A stretch of 56,968 nucleotides of DNA from a virus. The notes beneath the pieces are model-generated. The model searched no databases, was not told where the DNA came from, and saw only the letters and a program-made list of their open reading frames with translations. Position numbers and translations under genes: made by a program. Location: the IMG/VR virus record IMGVR_UViG_3300043786_001191, positions 1-56,968 of that record, one strand, 5' to 3'. The number at the start of each line of letters is the position of its first letter. Position 1 is the first letter of the stretch. Of this stretch, positions 47,003 through 55,859 are shown one piece after another.

Positions 47003-47934
47003 TAAAAAAACAAACCATAACTGTCGATTTTGTAGATTTTTGGCCAAATTTTGTTAAAAATGATAATTATTTTTATCATCTATTGAGTCAAGAATATGAT
47101 GTAATAATAACCGAAAATAAACCCGATCTTTTGTTTCATAGTGTAGACTATTTTAGACAACAGGGACATAAAAAATATAATAACAACCACACTAAAAAAA
47201 TTTACTATACGGCAGAGCCACCACATATCCATAGACCAGATTATAACGAAAGTCATTTCTCTTTTACATATGAAGATACTGGGGATAGTAGAAATTATAG
47301 ATTACCACTGTGGGTATTGCATTTAAATTGGTTTAATGTACCACATTCAGATGATAGAGATCAGTCTTATCTCCATTCGATTGAAGAGTTTTTAAAACCA
47401 AAAGATGCAGAATATTTGTGGGATACCAAAAAAGAATTTTGCTCTTTTATTAACACTCAACCATTTGGTAGGAGAGTAGAATTTGTTCCCAAGTTAAATC
47501 AAACTCAATTTGTTCATTGTGCTGGGCGTTTATATAATAATGTAAATGGGAATATAATTGGAAGAGGTGATCAAAGGTGGAAAATAGAATATCTAAAACA
47601 TTTTAAATTTAATGTAAGTATGGAAAACTGTGATGATTATGGATATGTAAGTGAAAAAATTATTCATGGAATGTTTGCAAACTGTATTCCAATTTATTGG
47701 GGATCGAATGCCGTAATCAAAGATTTTAATTCAAAATCTTACATTAATTGGCATAATTTTAATAATGATGAAGAAACTATTGAAAAAGTTATGGAACTAA
47801 ACACAAATAAAGTAAAATATTGTGAAATGATGTCTCAACCATGGTTTTATAATAATGAAATACCTATTAATGTTCAACCAAAAACAATTTTAAATTTTAT
47901 AAATGAAAGAATATTAAACAATGCCACTAGATAA
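46999..47934 (+). CDS. Fucosyltransferase-like GT10 protein
   Basis: A 311-residue protein. The C-terminal domain has the GT10 alpha-1,3-fucosyltransferase motif: FKFNVSMENCDDYGYVSEKI followed by MFANCIPIYWGSNAV (about 210-245). The N-terminal acceptor domain is divergent (KIYYTAEPPHIHRPDYNESH). Fucose or a related 6-deoxyhexose donor is suggested, but no GDP-fucose genes are in the window, so the host would have to supply it. Confidence 0.82.
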   Translation: MIKKQTITVDFVDFWPNFVKNDNYFYHLLSQEYDVIITENKPDLLFHSVDYFRQQGHKKYNNNHTKKIYYTAEPPHIHRPDYNESHFSFTYEDTGDSRNYRLPLWVLHLNWFNVPHSDDRDQSYLHSIEEFLKPKDAEYLWDTKKEFCSFINTQPFGRRVEFVPKLNQTQFVHCAGRLYNNVNGNIIGRGDQRWKIEYLKHFKFNVSMENCDDYGYVSEKIIHGMFANCIPIYWGSNAVIKDFNSKSYINWHNFNNDEETIEKVMELNTNKVKYCEMMSQPWFYNNEIPINVQPKTILNFINERILNNATR

Positions 47935-48454
47935 AAATGGAAAAGATTTATTACTTTATAAAAATAATTGTAAAATTTTTATAGAAACCGGATCTGCCGA
48001 TGGTGGGGGAATAGAATCAGCACTTAAAGCAGGATTTGAAAAAATTTTTAGTATTGAATTAAATCCCGATTTATATAATAAATGCAAAGAAAAATTTAAA
48101 AATCAGAGTAATGTTTATCTATACTGTGGAAGTTCTGAGATATTCTTAAAACAAATAATAGAAATTGTGGATCAGCCATTTTTATTGTGGTTAGATGCTC
48201 ATTACTCAGGTGGTCCATACATTGGCGATTTGATGCATAATTATTTACCAAAAGAATTAAGTTCTATAACACATCTTGTTCATAAATTTAAAAATTCACC
48301 AATATTAATTGATGATATGAATTTTTATATTAATGATAAAACTTTTTGCAGTAATGTAGAAAATTTGTTAAAACAAATAAAACCTGATGGAAATATCAAA
48401 TATGAGCAATCTTGTGATCAAGAAGCCAAAAGTTTGTTTTTAACAGTGTTATAA
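47921..48454 (+). CDS. SAM-dependent methyltransferase (Methyltransf_24-like)
   Basis: A 177-residue class I methyltransferase-like protein. KIFIETGSADGGGIESAL (about 18-35) is the SAM-binding loop; FSIELNPDLYNKCKEKF is the acidic second strand; LLWLDAHYSGGPYIGD the catalytic region. In a sugar cluster it probably methylates a sugar hydroxyl. It overlaps the fucosyltransferase gene by 14 bp. Confidence 0.72.
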   Translation: MPLDKNGKDLLLYKNNCKIFIETGSADGGGIESALKAGFEKIFSIELNPDLYNKCKEKFKNQSNVYLYCGSSEIFLKQIIEIVDQPFLLWLDAHYSGGPYIGDLMHNYLPKELSSITHLVHKFKNSPILIDDMNFYINDKTFCSNVENLLKQIKPDGNIKYEQSCDQEAKSLFLTVL

Positions 48455-48465
48455 AAATTATATAA

Positions 48466-49101
48466 ATGAACAATCAATTAATTATAGCTCGTTATAATGA
48501 AGATTTATTTTGGCTAAATGAATGGCAAAGTCAATTTGATATTGTCGTTTATAATAAAGGAAAAGATGATTTAAAACAAGATTATAAAATTATCAATCTT
48601 CCTAATATCGGACGAGAAGCCCACACGTATCTTTATCATATTGTAAATAATTATGATACTTTAGCTGAAAATAATATTTTTTTACAAGGAAACATCAAAG
48701 ATCTCGGTCCCAATGTTTATCAAGATTTAAATTGTTATCTAAATGAAATAAAAGAAAAAGGATATTCTGCCAATGGTGTGTACTATACCTGTGGTAATTA
48801 TTATAAAAATATAGATTTTTTAGCAGATCCTTTATACAAGGATCAAGTTTTATCTAAACATTTTAGACTTTCTGATATTACTTTTAAAGATTATATTTTA
48901 AAACATTTTAAAGTTCTTCCAGTATGTATGATATATTCAATGAAAGGTTGTTTTGGTGTTAGTAAAAAAAATATACAAAGTAGACCAAAAGAATTTTATT
49001 TAAATTTGTTAGACTCTATACCGGACTATCATACAGTCGAAGAAGCACATTTTTTAGAAAGACTTTGGGCATTTATATTCACTGAAAAGGTAAATTTATA
49101 A
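48466..49101 (+). CDS. DUF3431-family protein, glycosyltransferase-like
   Basis: A 211-residue protein of the DUF3431 type seen in fungi, algae and giant viruses. QLIIARYNEDLFWLNEWQSQ, VVYNKGKDDL, IINLPNIGREAHTYLYHIVN and NIFLQGNIKDLG (with a His in the motif) are the family signature. The family is thought to be a GT-A type transferase. It starts 11 nt after the methyltransferase gene. Confidence 0.75.
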   Translation: MNNQLIIARYNEDLFWLNEWQSQFDIVVYNKGKDDLKQDYKIINLPNIGREAHTYLYHIVNNYDTLAENNIFLQGNIKDLGPNVYQDLNCYLNEIKEKGYSANGVYYTCGNYYKNIDFLADPLYKDQVLSKHFRLSDITFKDYILKHFKVLPVCMIYSMKGCFGVSKKNIQSRPKEFYLNLLDSIPDYHTVEEAHFLERLWAFIFTEKVNL

Positions 49102-49748
49102 TGACATATTCTTTACACGAATTAGATGATAAATTGTTAAAATATTTATTTTATGAAAATGGATTTTTTATTGAAGCTGGTGCAAATGATGGTGTAGCAC
49201 AATCTAATACCTTATTATTTGAACAAAAATTAAATTGGAAAGGTATTTTAATAGAACCAAACCCACACAAAGCAAACTTATGTAAAATAAATCGACCAAA
49301 TTCCATTGTTGAACATTGTGCTTTGGTTAGCAAAAATTATAATCACCCTTTTATTGAAGGTGATTTTAATCATAATGATTATGCCAATAGTTTAATGAGT
49401 ATGGTTTTAGACGAGGGTGATGAGTGTGATTTAAATTACAAAAATCATAAAAATTATAAAAAAAACCATGAAAATATTATATCAGTACCAGCCAAAACCT
49501 TAACATCAATTTTAGAATTTTATAAAGTAAAAAAAATAGATTTACTTTCTTTAGATGTAGAGGGATATGAAATTTCTGCATTAAATGGATTAAATTTTAT
49601 TCAATTTTCTCCACTCTATTGTTTAATAGAAACAACAACAGATGAAAATAGAATTACCATGATAACCGCATATATGAATGACAATAATTATAATGTGATT
49701 GAAAGATTGTCTGGAAATGATTTTTTGTTTAAGTTAAAAAATGATTGA
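49101..49748 (+). CDS. FkbM-family methyltransferase
   Basis: A 215-residue SAM enzyme. GFFIEAGANDGVAQSNTLLF (about 16-35) is the glycine-rich SAM motif, ILIEPNPHKANLCKINRPNS the second strand, and IDLLSLDVEGYEISALNGL the FkbM signature near 150. Such enzymes O-methylate sugars in polysaccharide clusters. It overlaps its upstream neighbour by one base and the next gene by 8 bp. Confidence 0.88.
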   Translation: MTYSLHELDDKLLKYLFYENGFFIEAGANDGVAQSNTLLFEQKLNWKGILIEPNPHKANLCKINRPNSIVEHCALVSKNYNHPFIEGDFNHNDYANSLMSMVLDEGDECDLNYKNHKNYKKNHENIISVPAKTLTSILEFYKVKKIDLLSLDVEGYEISALNGLNFIQFSPLYCLIETTTDENRITMITAYMNDNNYNVIERLSGNDFLFKLKND

Positions 49749-50424
49749 CATTAAAACATATATTTTACATTGTAAAAAATTTAAAGAAAGAAAATTATTT
49801 ATTACAAATCAAATAAATAATTTATTTTCTAATTATGAATTTTATGAAAATTATGATGGTGACGAACTTACTACAGAAATTATAAACAAATATTATGATC
49901 CATCTCCAGAAAAACAATTATTCAAATTTAAATTATGGTTTGAACAAAATAGGGGCCACGCAGTGGCAAGACTTTTAAATACATCAGAAATTTCTTTAAC
50001 TATAAAACATTATGAAGTTTTGCAAAAAATTGCATACTCTTCTGATCCATATGCAATTGTTTTGGAAGATGATGTAATATTTGATTCAAATTTTTTACAA
50101 TTATTTCAAAAATATTTAAGTGAAACACCAAAAAATTTTGATGTTGTTTTTATGGGTTCTGGTGCAAATTTAAAACCAACAAATATTATACCAGATAAAA
50201 TCTGGTATTTAAAAACACATCCGGCTTCTAAATGTGCAGACTCATATTTAATAACAAAAAAAGCGGCTAATGAAATAGTTCAAACATATACTCCATTTAA
50301 TATCTGCTCTGATTATGAATTAGCATATCAAATGTATCTACACAATCATAAAGTATATTGGTGGGAACCATCTTTAGTAAAACAAGGTTCGGAAATGGGA
50401 TTATTTAAATCATCTTTAAGGTAA
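49741..50424 (+). CDS. GT25 (LPS-type) glycosyltransferase
   Basis: A 227-residue protein. IKTYILHCKKFKERKLFI, SEISLTIKHYEVLQKIAYSS, AIVLEDDVIFDSNFLQLF (D-x-D/E-D-D motif, about 104-121) and SYLITKKAANEIV are the GT25 pattern, as in LPS galactosyltransferases and giant-virus collagen glycosyltransferases. Strongly AT-rich. Partner in the same operon. Confidence 0.88.
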   Translation: MIDIKTYILHCKKFKERKLFITNQINNLFSNYEFYENYDGDELTTEIINKYYDPSPEKQLFKFKLWFEQNRGHAVARLLNTSEISLTIKHYEVLQKIAYSSDPYAIVLEDDVIFDSNFLQLFQKYLSETPKNFDVVFMGSGANLKPTNIIPDKIWYLKTHPASKCADSYLITKKAANEIVQTYTPFNICSDYELAYQMYLHNHKVYWWEPSLVKQGSEMGLFKSSLR

Positions 50425-50430
50425 ATATAA

Positions 50431-51525
50431 ATGAAAAAAATTGCTTGTATTAAATTTGCAGGATTCGCAACTGGCGGTACAGAAAAAGCTTTGCAAAATA
50501 TTGCAGTTACTTTAGCAGAATCAAAAAAATATCATGTAGATTACTATTACACCAACGCAGCACCATTTTTAAATTGTAATTTTGTGCATCCAGATAATTC
50601 TTTAGAACAAAAAAAATGGGTTGAATCTTATGGTGTTAAATCTATTCCCGTTTTTGTAGAATCAAAAATTGGAAACAAATCACCCTTTGAATGGAATAAT
50701 ACAAATTTTTGGAATTTGTTTAAAGAATCTGATTATGATGTAATACAAACAGCAAGAGGGGGATACACGGAGTATCCGTTTAATTTAATAAATCATACTC
50801 CTATTATTGATGGAATACACAGCGATGCTGGTGAGGATAAACCAAACATCAAAAAAGCAATATTGATTTCCAAATGGCAAGCCGACAAATGGGCTTCAAA
50901 TGGTGGGAATATAAAAAAAGCTGTTATTATACCAAATTTAGTATTTGTCCCAGAAAAAAAACCAAGTACGTTAAGAAGCAGATTAAACATACCAGAAGAT
51001 GCATTTGTTTTTGGTTTTCATCAAAGAAATGACCCAGCTCTGTTTTCGCCTGTTGCATTACAGGCATATCAACACATTCAAAAAGAAAATGTTTATTTTG
51101 TTTTACTTGGTGGGAGTGACAGACATCGCCAGTATGCTAAAGAAAATAATTTAAAAAATGTGTATTTTTTAAATTTTACTCCAGATTTAAATGAAATACA
51201 TGATTTTTTAGAGGGTATTGATGTTTATTCACATTCTAGACTTGATGGCGAAGTTTGCTCAGTTGCTATTATAGAAGCCATGTCACATGGTAAACCAATC
51301 GTCACTCATCCAGGAACAGTTTCTATGGGTCATTTAGAACAAATAGAAGGGTGTGGTTATATGGCTTACAACGTTGAAGAATATGCTAACAAACTTAAAC
51401 TAATTAAAGACAATAAAGAAATTTATTCTGCAATGAGTGAAAATACATTAAATAAGTATTTTGAAAAATATTCTTACCACAAAGTAAAACAACAAATTAT
51501 TGATCTTTATTCCGAAGTATTATAA
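50431..51525 (+). CDS. GT4-family glycosyltransferase
   Basis: A 364-residue GT-B transferase. IKFAGFATGGTEKALQNIAVTL forms the acceptor-side N-terminus (TGGTEK), and DVYSHSRLDGEVCSVAIIEAMSHGKPIVTHPGTV (given as two motifs: EVCSVAIIEAMSHG and GKPIVTHPG) the EX7E-type donor site of GT4. It is a retaining transferase by family. Seven bases separate it from GT25. Confidence 0.88.
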   Translation: MKKIACIKFAGFATGGTEKALQNIAVTLAESKKYHVDYYYTNAAPFLNCNFVHPDNSLEQKKWVESYGVKSIPVFVESKIGNKSPFEWNNTNFWNLFKESDYDVIQTARGGYTEYPFNLINHTPIIDGIHSDAGEDKPNIKKAILISKWQADKWASNGGNIKKAVIIPNLVFVPEKKPSTLRSRLNIPEDAFVFGFHQRNDPALFSPVALQAYQHIQKENVYFVLLGGSDRHRQYAKENNLKNVYFLNFTPDLNEIHDFLEGIDVYSHSRLDGEVCSVAIIEAMSHGKPIVTHPGTVSMGHLEQIEGCGYMAYNVEEYANKLKLIKDNKEIYSAMSENTLNKYFEKYSYHKVKQQIIDLYSEVL

Positions 51526-51543
51526 AAAATTATTAAAATAAAA

Positions 51544-52434
51544 ATGAATATTTTATTAGCATATCATTCTGTTCCTGAAAAGGATATTTGGAATACCCCA
51601 GTTGGAATTGGTAAATCTTTTCAAAAAAAGGGACATAATGTATTTTATGTCCCTAATTTAAATCCAAATAATTTAACTTTTGATAATATTTACACAAATA
51701 TAAATGACGCTGATTTTATTTTGTTTTGTTGGTGTGGTCCATCGGAATCTTTTGATTATGAAATAAAAAAATTAAAAAACAATACAAATAAAAAGATTTA
51801 TCTGGAATTAGGTGACGAACCACAAACTTTTTTATATAATCAAAAAAGAATATTTTTTGCGGATGGTCTATTAACACCTGATTTGAGATGTCATAAACAC
51901 TATCAAAGCAAAGGATTTCCTTCTTATTGGTTAACGCATTGGTGTGATGATAAAATTTTTTATAAAAAAGAAAATTCAAACAAAAAAAATATTTGTGTTA
52001 CAACATGCGGCAACAGGCCATTTGTAGACAAATTATCTGAAAAATTTAAAGACCAATTTATTAATCAAAAAGTTTGGAATTATGATAATACAGATTTTTT
52101 TAATTCAGGAACTGTTTGTTATCAATATGCTAGATATGATGAAATTACAAGAAGATTATTTGAAGCGGGTGGTTGTGGAAACGCTATATTGACAAATAGA
52201 ATCTCTCCTGAAAGTGGTATTTACGAATTGTTTACAGAAGATGAAGATATGGCTTTTTTTTCAACCGAAGAAGAATGTCTTGCAAAAATGGACAAACTCT
52301 TAAATGACAGTGTTTATAGAAATAAACTTTCAACTAATTTGTATAAAAAAATAACAAGTAAACATATGGTTGGTAATAGAGTGGATGAAATTATACGAAT
52401 TTATAATAACGATTCTTGTTTGCAAAAGGTATAA
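51544..52434 (+). CDS. CgeB-like glycosyltransferase
   Basis: A 296-residue GT-B protein with a C-terminal domain YDEITRRLFEAGGCGNAIL followed by DEDMAFFSTEEECLAKMDKLL, the pattern of CgeB-type spore-coat/glycosyltransferases. N-terminal MNILLAYHSVPEKDIWNTP is a Rossmann strand with a possible acceptor region. It is the last gene of the island, 71 bp before gp55. Confidence 0.75.
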   Translation: MNILLAYHSVPEKDIWNTPVGIGKSFQKKGHNVFYVPNLNPNNLTFDNIYTNINDADFILFCWCGPSESFDYEIKKLKNNTNKKIYLELGDEPQTFLYNQKRIFFADGLLTPDLRCHKHYQSKGFPSYWLTHWCDDKIFYKKENSNKKNICVTTCGNRPFVDKLSEKFKDQFINQKVWNYDNTDFFNSGTVCYQYARYDEITRRLFEAGGCGNAILTNRISPESGIYELFTEDEDMAFFSTEEECLAKMDKLLNDSVYRNKLSTNLYKKITSKHMVGNRVDEIIRIYNNDSCLQKV

Positions 52435-52470
52435 AAAACTTCACTCGTATTTGTTATTGGTAATATATAT

Positions 52471-52498
52471 TTGATTATTTTCCATACCATGCTATAGT
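52471..52498 (+). promoter_or_regulatory. Sigma70 promoter of gp55, 16-bp spacer
   Basis: TTGATT (52471-52476), 16-bp spacer, TATAGT (52493-52498), then exactly 6 nt to the GTG of gp55. This is the gp33 promoter design. Confidence 0.75.
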
Positions 52499-52504
52499 AT
52501 ACAT

Positions 52505-53074
52505 GTGAAAAAAGCCAAAAAGAAAAAAGCCAAGCCATCGGATGCTGATTATGTAGATAATCAGCAACTCTACGATGCCTTGGTTGAATACAAAAAGAAG
52601 TGCAAGGACGCAGACAACTCTGGACGAAAGAAGCCAAAGTTACCAGATTACATCGGTGAGTGTGTATTGAAGATAGCAAGCCGATTGTCATATAGACCAA
52701 ATTTTGCAAACTATCCATATAGAGACGAGATGGTATCAGATGCGGTGTTAAACTGCATAACATACATCGACAACTTTGATCCCAAACTTTCAACCAGCCC
52801 ATTTGGTTATCTGACCCAAATATGCTGGTTTTCTTTTGTTCGTATAATCAACAAGGAAAAAAAGGAAAAGTATGTGCAATACAAGTTTGCTGAACAACAG
52901 AACAACAAAGACTTCCAAAACTGGTTCAATGAAACCTATGCAGGCATGGACATCGGTAGACGAGACTTTTTTGGTCTAACTGATTCCGACATGGAACGCT
53001 TTGACGAGATGTGTCAGCCCAAGAAGACAAAGAGAAAAAAGCGAAAGCCAAAGCCAGATCCCTTCGACATCTAA
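52505..53074 (+). CDS. 55: Late-transcription sigma factor gp55
   Basis: A 189-residue gp55. PDYIGECVLKIASRLSYRPN and EMVSDAVLNCITYIDNFDPK followed by FGYLTQICWFSFVRIINKEK are the sigma-region-2-like core that recognises TATAAATA. N- and C-termini are Lys-rich (MKKAKKKKAKPS; KKTKRKKRKPKPDPF), longer than usual. It replaces the host sigma on the polymerase to transcribe the virion genes of this window, together with gp33. Translation from GTG at the expected transcription start is likely. Confidence 0.93.
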   Translation: MKKAKKKKAKPSDADYVDNQQLYDALVEYKKKCKDADNSGRKKPKLPDYIGECVLKIASRLSYRPNFANYPYRDEMVSDAVLNCITYIDNFDPKLSTSPFGYLTQICWFSFVRIINKEKKEKYVQYKFAEQQNNKDFQNWFNETYAGMDIGRRDFFGLTDSDMERFDEMCQPKKTKRKKRKPKPDPFDI

Positions 53075-53084
53075 GGAATACATA

Positions 53085-54131
53085 ATGCGTGCTGTTATTT
53101 TAAACGACACCCACTTTGGGTTCAAGAATGATTCGTGCATAGTTCTTGATTACTTTCTTGAGTTTTTCACAGAACAATTGTTTTCATATATGAAGGAACA
53201 CAATATCAAGACTATCTTCCATCTGGGAGATCTTTTTGACAGGAGAAAATATGTCAATTTTAAGACGCTTCACAGAGTTCAAAAAGAATTTTTTGACCCA
53301 CTACTTGAGATGGGCATCAAAGTCCACATCATATGTGGAAACCACGATACCTATTATCGTAATACAAATTCCATCAACTCCTTGCAGGAACTCGCTGGAC
53401 ATTATTCGAATTGGTCAGTATATTCAGAGCCGACCAATGTTCATCTTTCCTGCGGTTGTGTCGCACTACTCCCGTGGATAAACCCGGAAAATGAAGATCA
53501 GGCAGCAAAGTTTCTTGCAGACAACACCTGTTCGGTTTTGCTGGGCCATCTTGAACTTTTTGGCTTTCAAAGCATTCGTGGAGTATTCATAGAGCAAGGT
53601 TATGACCCCAAACATTTCGATAAGTTTGAGTACGTTCTTACTGGGCATTATCACATTAAGTCTAGCCGTGACAATATTCATTATCTCGGAACGCAATACC
53701 AAATGGGCTTTTCTGACGTTTGGGAAGAAAAGGGCTTCCATGTCTTCGACTTTCAGGATCGTACTCTTACATTTGTCAAGAATACCAGAAAGTTATTCCA
53801 TACGATTGATTATGATGAAGACAACAAAGAAAAACTAGATCATTCCCAGTTCAAGGATTGTTATGTCAAGATCTTCGTGAAGAACAAGACCAAGCCAGCG
53901 TTGTTTGAGAAATACCTAGACAAGTTCTATGAGGCTGGCGTTGCAGAGTTGGTGGTTGCCGAAGAAGTTTCTGCAAACCCGGAATTGGTGGCTGTGGACA
54001 TTCACAAAGACACACTCCAACTCCTGCACGAAGAAATAGAAACAATCAACGAGAAGTCAATTCAAAAACCTTTGCTTGCCGAGATCATAAATGCAGCTTA
54101 CAATAATGCATTGTCCAAGGAAGAAGAATGA
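53085..54131 (+). CDS. 47: Recombination nuclease subunit gp47 (Mre11/SbcD-like)
   Basis: A 348-residue metallophosphoesterase. The four motifs are present: NDTHFG (7-12), HLGDLFDRRK (46-55), CGNHDTYY (84-91) and LTGHYHI. It works with gp46 to resect DNA ends, making the 3' tails that UvsX and UvsY use. ATG 53085 has an AAGGA ribosome binding site; the longer frame would overlap gp55. It overlaps gp46 by 4 bp. Confidence 0.95.
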   Translation: MRAVILNDTHFGFKNDSCIVLDYFLEFFTEQLFSYMKEHNIKTIFHLGDLFDRRKYVNFKTLHRVQKEFFDPLLEMGIKVHIICGNHDTYYRNTNSINSLQELAGHYSNWSVYSEPTNVHLSCGCVALLPWINPENEDQAAKFLADNTCSVLLGHLELFGFQSIRGVFIEQGYDPKHFDKFEYVLTGHYHIKSSRDNIHYLGTQYQMGFSDVWEEKGFHVFDFQDRTLTFVKNTRKLFHTIDYDEDNKEKLDHSQFKDCYVKIFVKNKTKPALFEKYLDKFYEAGVAELVVAEEVSANPELVAVDIHKDTLQLLHEEIETINEKSIQKPLLAEIINAAYNNALSKEEE

Positions 54132-55849
54132 TTGAATTTGTATCAGTAAAGTTTAAAAACTTTGGATCATTCGGAAACAATTACTCCGAGATCAAACTAA
54201 ACAACAACAAGACAACCTTGGTGACGGGGACAAACGGAAACGGAAAATCGTTTGCTCTTCTGGATTCCTTGTGCTTTGGGTTGTTCGGAAAGCCATTCCG
54301 CCCAATCAATATCCCTCAGTTGGTGAATTCGGTCAACAATCGCCATTGCATGGTGGAGATTGAATTCAAGCGATCAGGATCGACATACATCGTCAAAAGA
54401 GGTCTAAGTCCAAAAATATTTGAGATCTACAAAGATGGTGAGATGCTTGATCAACATGCCAAGTCAAAGGATTACCAAGAACACTTTGAGGAACAGATTC
54501 TGGGCTTTGATTACGCAGCATTTAAGCAAGTCGTAATTCTAGGCAAGTCAAACTTCATTCCTTTCATGCAGTTGACACCCAACGAAAGACGAAAGATCAT
54601 CGAAGGTCTTTTGGATCTTGACATTTTGGCTGACATGAATGTCTATGTTCGTGGTGAACTCTCCAAACTGAAGACTGAAATATCCGAAGAAGAGAGTTTT
54701 GTAAAGATTGCCCATGAAAAGGTAAAGTCTTTAAATGAGCTAAAAACTCAGATCGACAACACCAAAAATTTGGAGATGGCCGAGTATGAAGATAAAATTG
54801 TAGAACTGAAAGCATCCGTAAAGTCAGAGGAAACTTTTATTCAAAATAAGGTAACTGAACTTACAGAACTTGAAAATTTAAAGAAAGAACACAGTTCTAG
54901 GATCGCTTCTATGGCCGGGGTTCCCACAATGCACTCCAAGGCATTGGAACTCCAAGAATCGCTTATAGGGCAAATAAACACTCTAGAAACAGATCCAAAG
55001 TGCACTTGCTGTGGTCAAACTTTGCCAGAAGAGGCCAGACAAAAGCATTTGGAGGAGAAAAGAGAAAAATTGGCTTCTTGTAAGAAATCCTTACAGGTTG
55101 GTGACAAAAAACTCAAAGAACTTGAAAATTTGAAGGCTGAAGTAGAAACTTTAAATCAAAAGATCTTGGAATTAAATATTTTGCAGGCACAGGGTGTTAC
55201 CCGTAAGAATGGCTTCAACAATGAAATTTTGTCTTTGAATCAAAAAATTGCTAAGATAAAGAAGACCTCAAGTGAATCTGAGATCAATACAAAAATCGAA
55301 GAGGCAATTGCAGAAAAGGACAAACATGCCAAGGCTTTGGAGAGCGCCATCAGCAAGCAAATTCACCATGATGTTGTGTACGACATTCTCAAGGATGGGG
55401 GGCTTAAGAGTCGTATTATCAAACATTATGTTCCCATCATCAATGGACTCGTCAACAAGTTCCTCGGAAAACTTAATCTCTATGTTGACTTCAACATCGA
55501 TGAGGAATTCAAGGAAACAATCAAGTCACGATACCGAGATGCATTCTCATATTCCTCTTTCTCTGAGGGTGAAAAACAGCGTATCGATTTGGCCATTCTC
55601 TTGACTTGGAGAGAGATTGCAAAGATGAAGAACAGCCTAAATTGCAATCTGTTGATATTTGACGAGATTCTTGATTCTTCCTTGGATTCAACTGGAACTG
55701 AATCGTTCTTGAAGTTATTGAACAAGATGAAAAGCAAATGTTCTATATTCATCATCAGTCACAAGGCAGACGCACTTACTGATAAGTTTGACCAACAGAT
55801 GCAATTTGAGAAGAAGAATAACTTCTCAAGAATTAAGGCTCAAGTATAA
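54128..55849 (+). CDS. 46: Recombination ATPase gp46 (Rad50/SbcC-like)
   Basis: A 573-residue SMC-like ATPase. Walker A is GTNGNGKS (34-41), then a coiled coil interrupted by the zinc hook CTCCG (292-296), then FSEGEKQRIDLAIL (signature) and LLIFDEILDSSLDSTG (Walker B and D-loop). It powers and positions the gp47 nuclease. The two genes form the conserved end-processing pair. Size is close to T4 gp46 (560). Confidence 0.96.
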   Translation: MIEFVSVKFKNFGSFGNNYSEIKLNNNKTTLVTGTNGNGKSFALLDSLCFGLFGKPFRPINIPQLVNSVNNRHCMVEIEFKRSGSTYIVKRGLSPKIFEIYKDGEMLDQHAKSKDYQEHFEEQILGFDYAAFKQVVILGKSNFIPFMQLTPNERRKIIEGLLDLDILADMNVYVRGELSKLKTEISEEESFVKIAHEKVKSLNELKTQIDNTKNLEMAEYEDKIVELKASVKSEETFIQNKVTELTELENLKKEHSSRIASMAGVPTMHSKALELQESLIGQINTLETDPKCTCCGQTLPEEARQKHLEEKREKLASCKKSLQVGDKKLKELENLKAEVETLNQKILELNILQAQGVTRKNGFNNEILSLNQKIAKIKKTSSESEINTKIEEAIAEKDKHAKALESAISKQIHHDVVYDILKDGGLKSRIIKHYVPIINGLVNKFLGKLNLYVDFNIDEEFKETIKSRYRDAFSYSSFSEGEKQRIDLAILLTWREIAKMKNSLNCNLLIFDEILDSSLDSTGTESFLKLLNKMKSKCSIFIISHKADALTDKFDQQMQFEKKNNFSRIKAQV

Positions 55850-55852
55850 ATA
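55845..55852 (+). promoter_or_regulatory. Late promoter TATAAATA
   Basis: Perfect late box over the gp46 stop codon and 7 nt before the ATG of the fibre gene. Confidence 0.8.
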
Positions 55853-55859
55853 TTACTGA

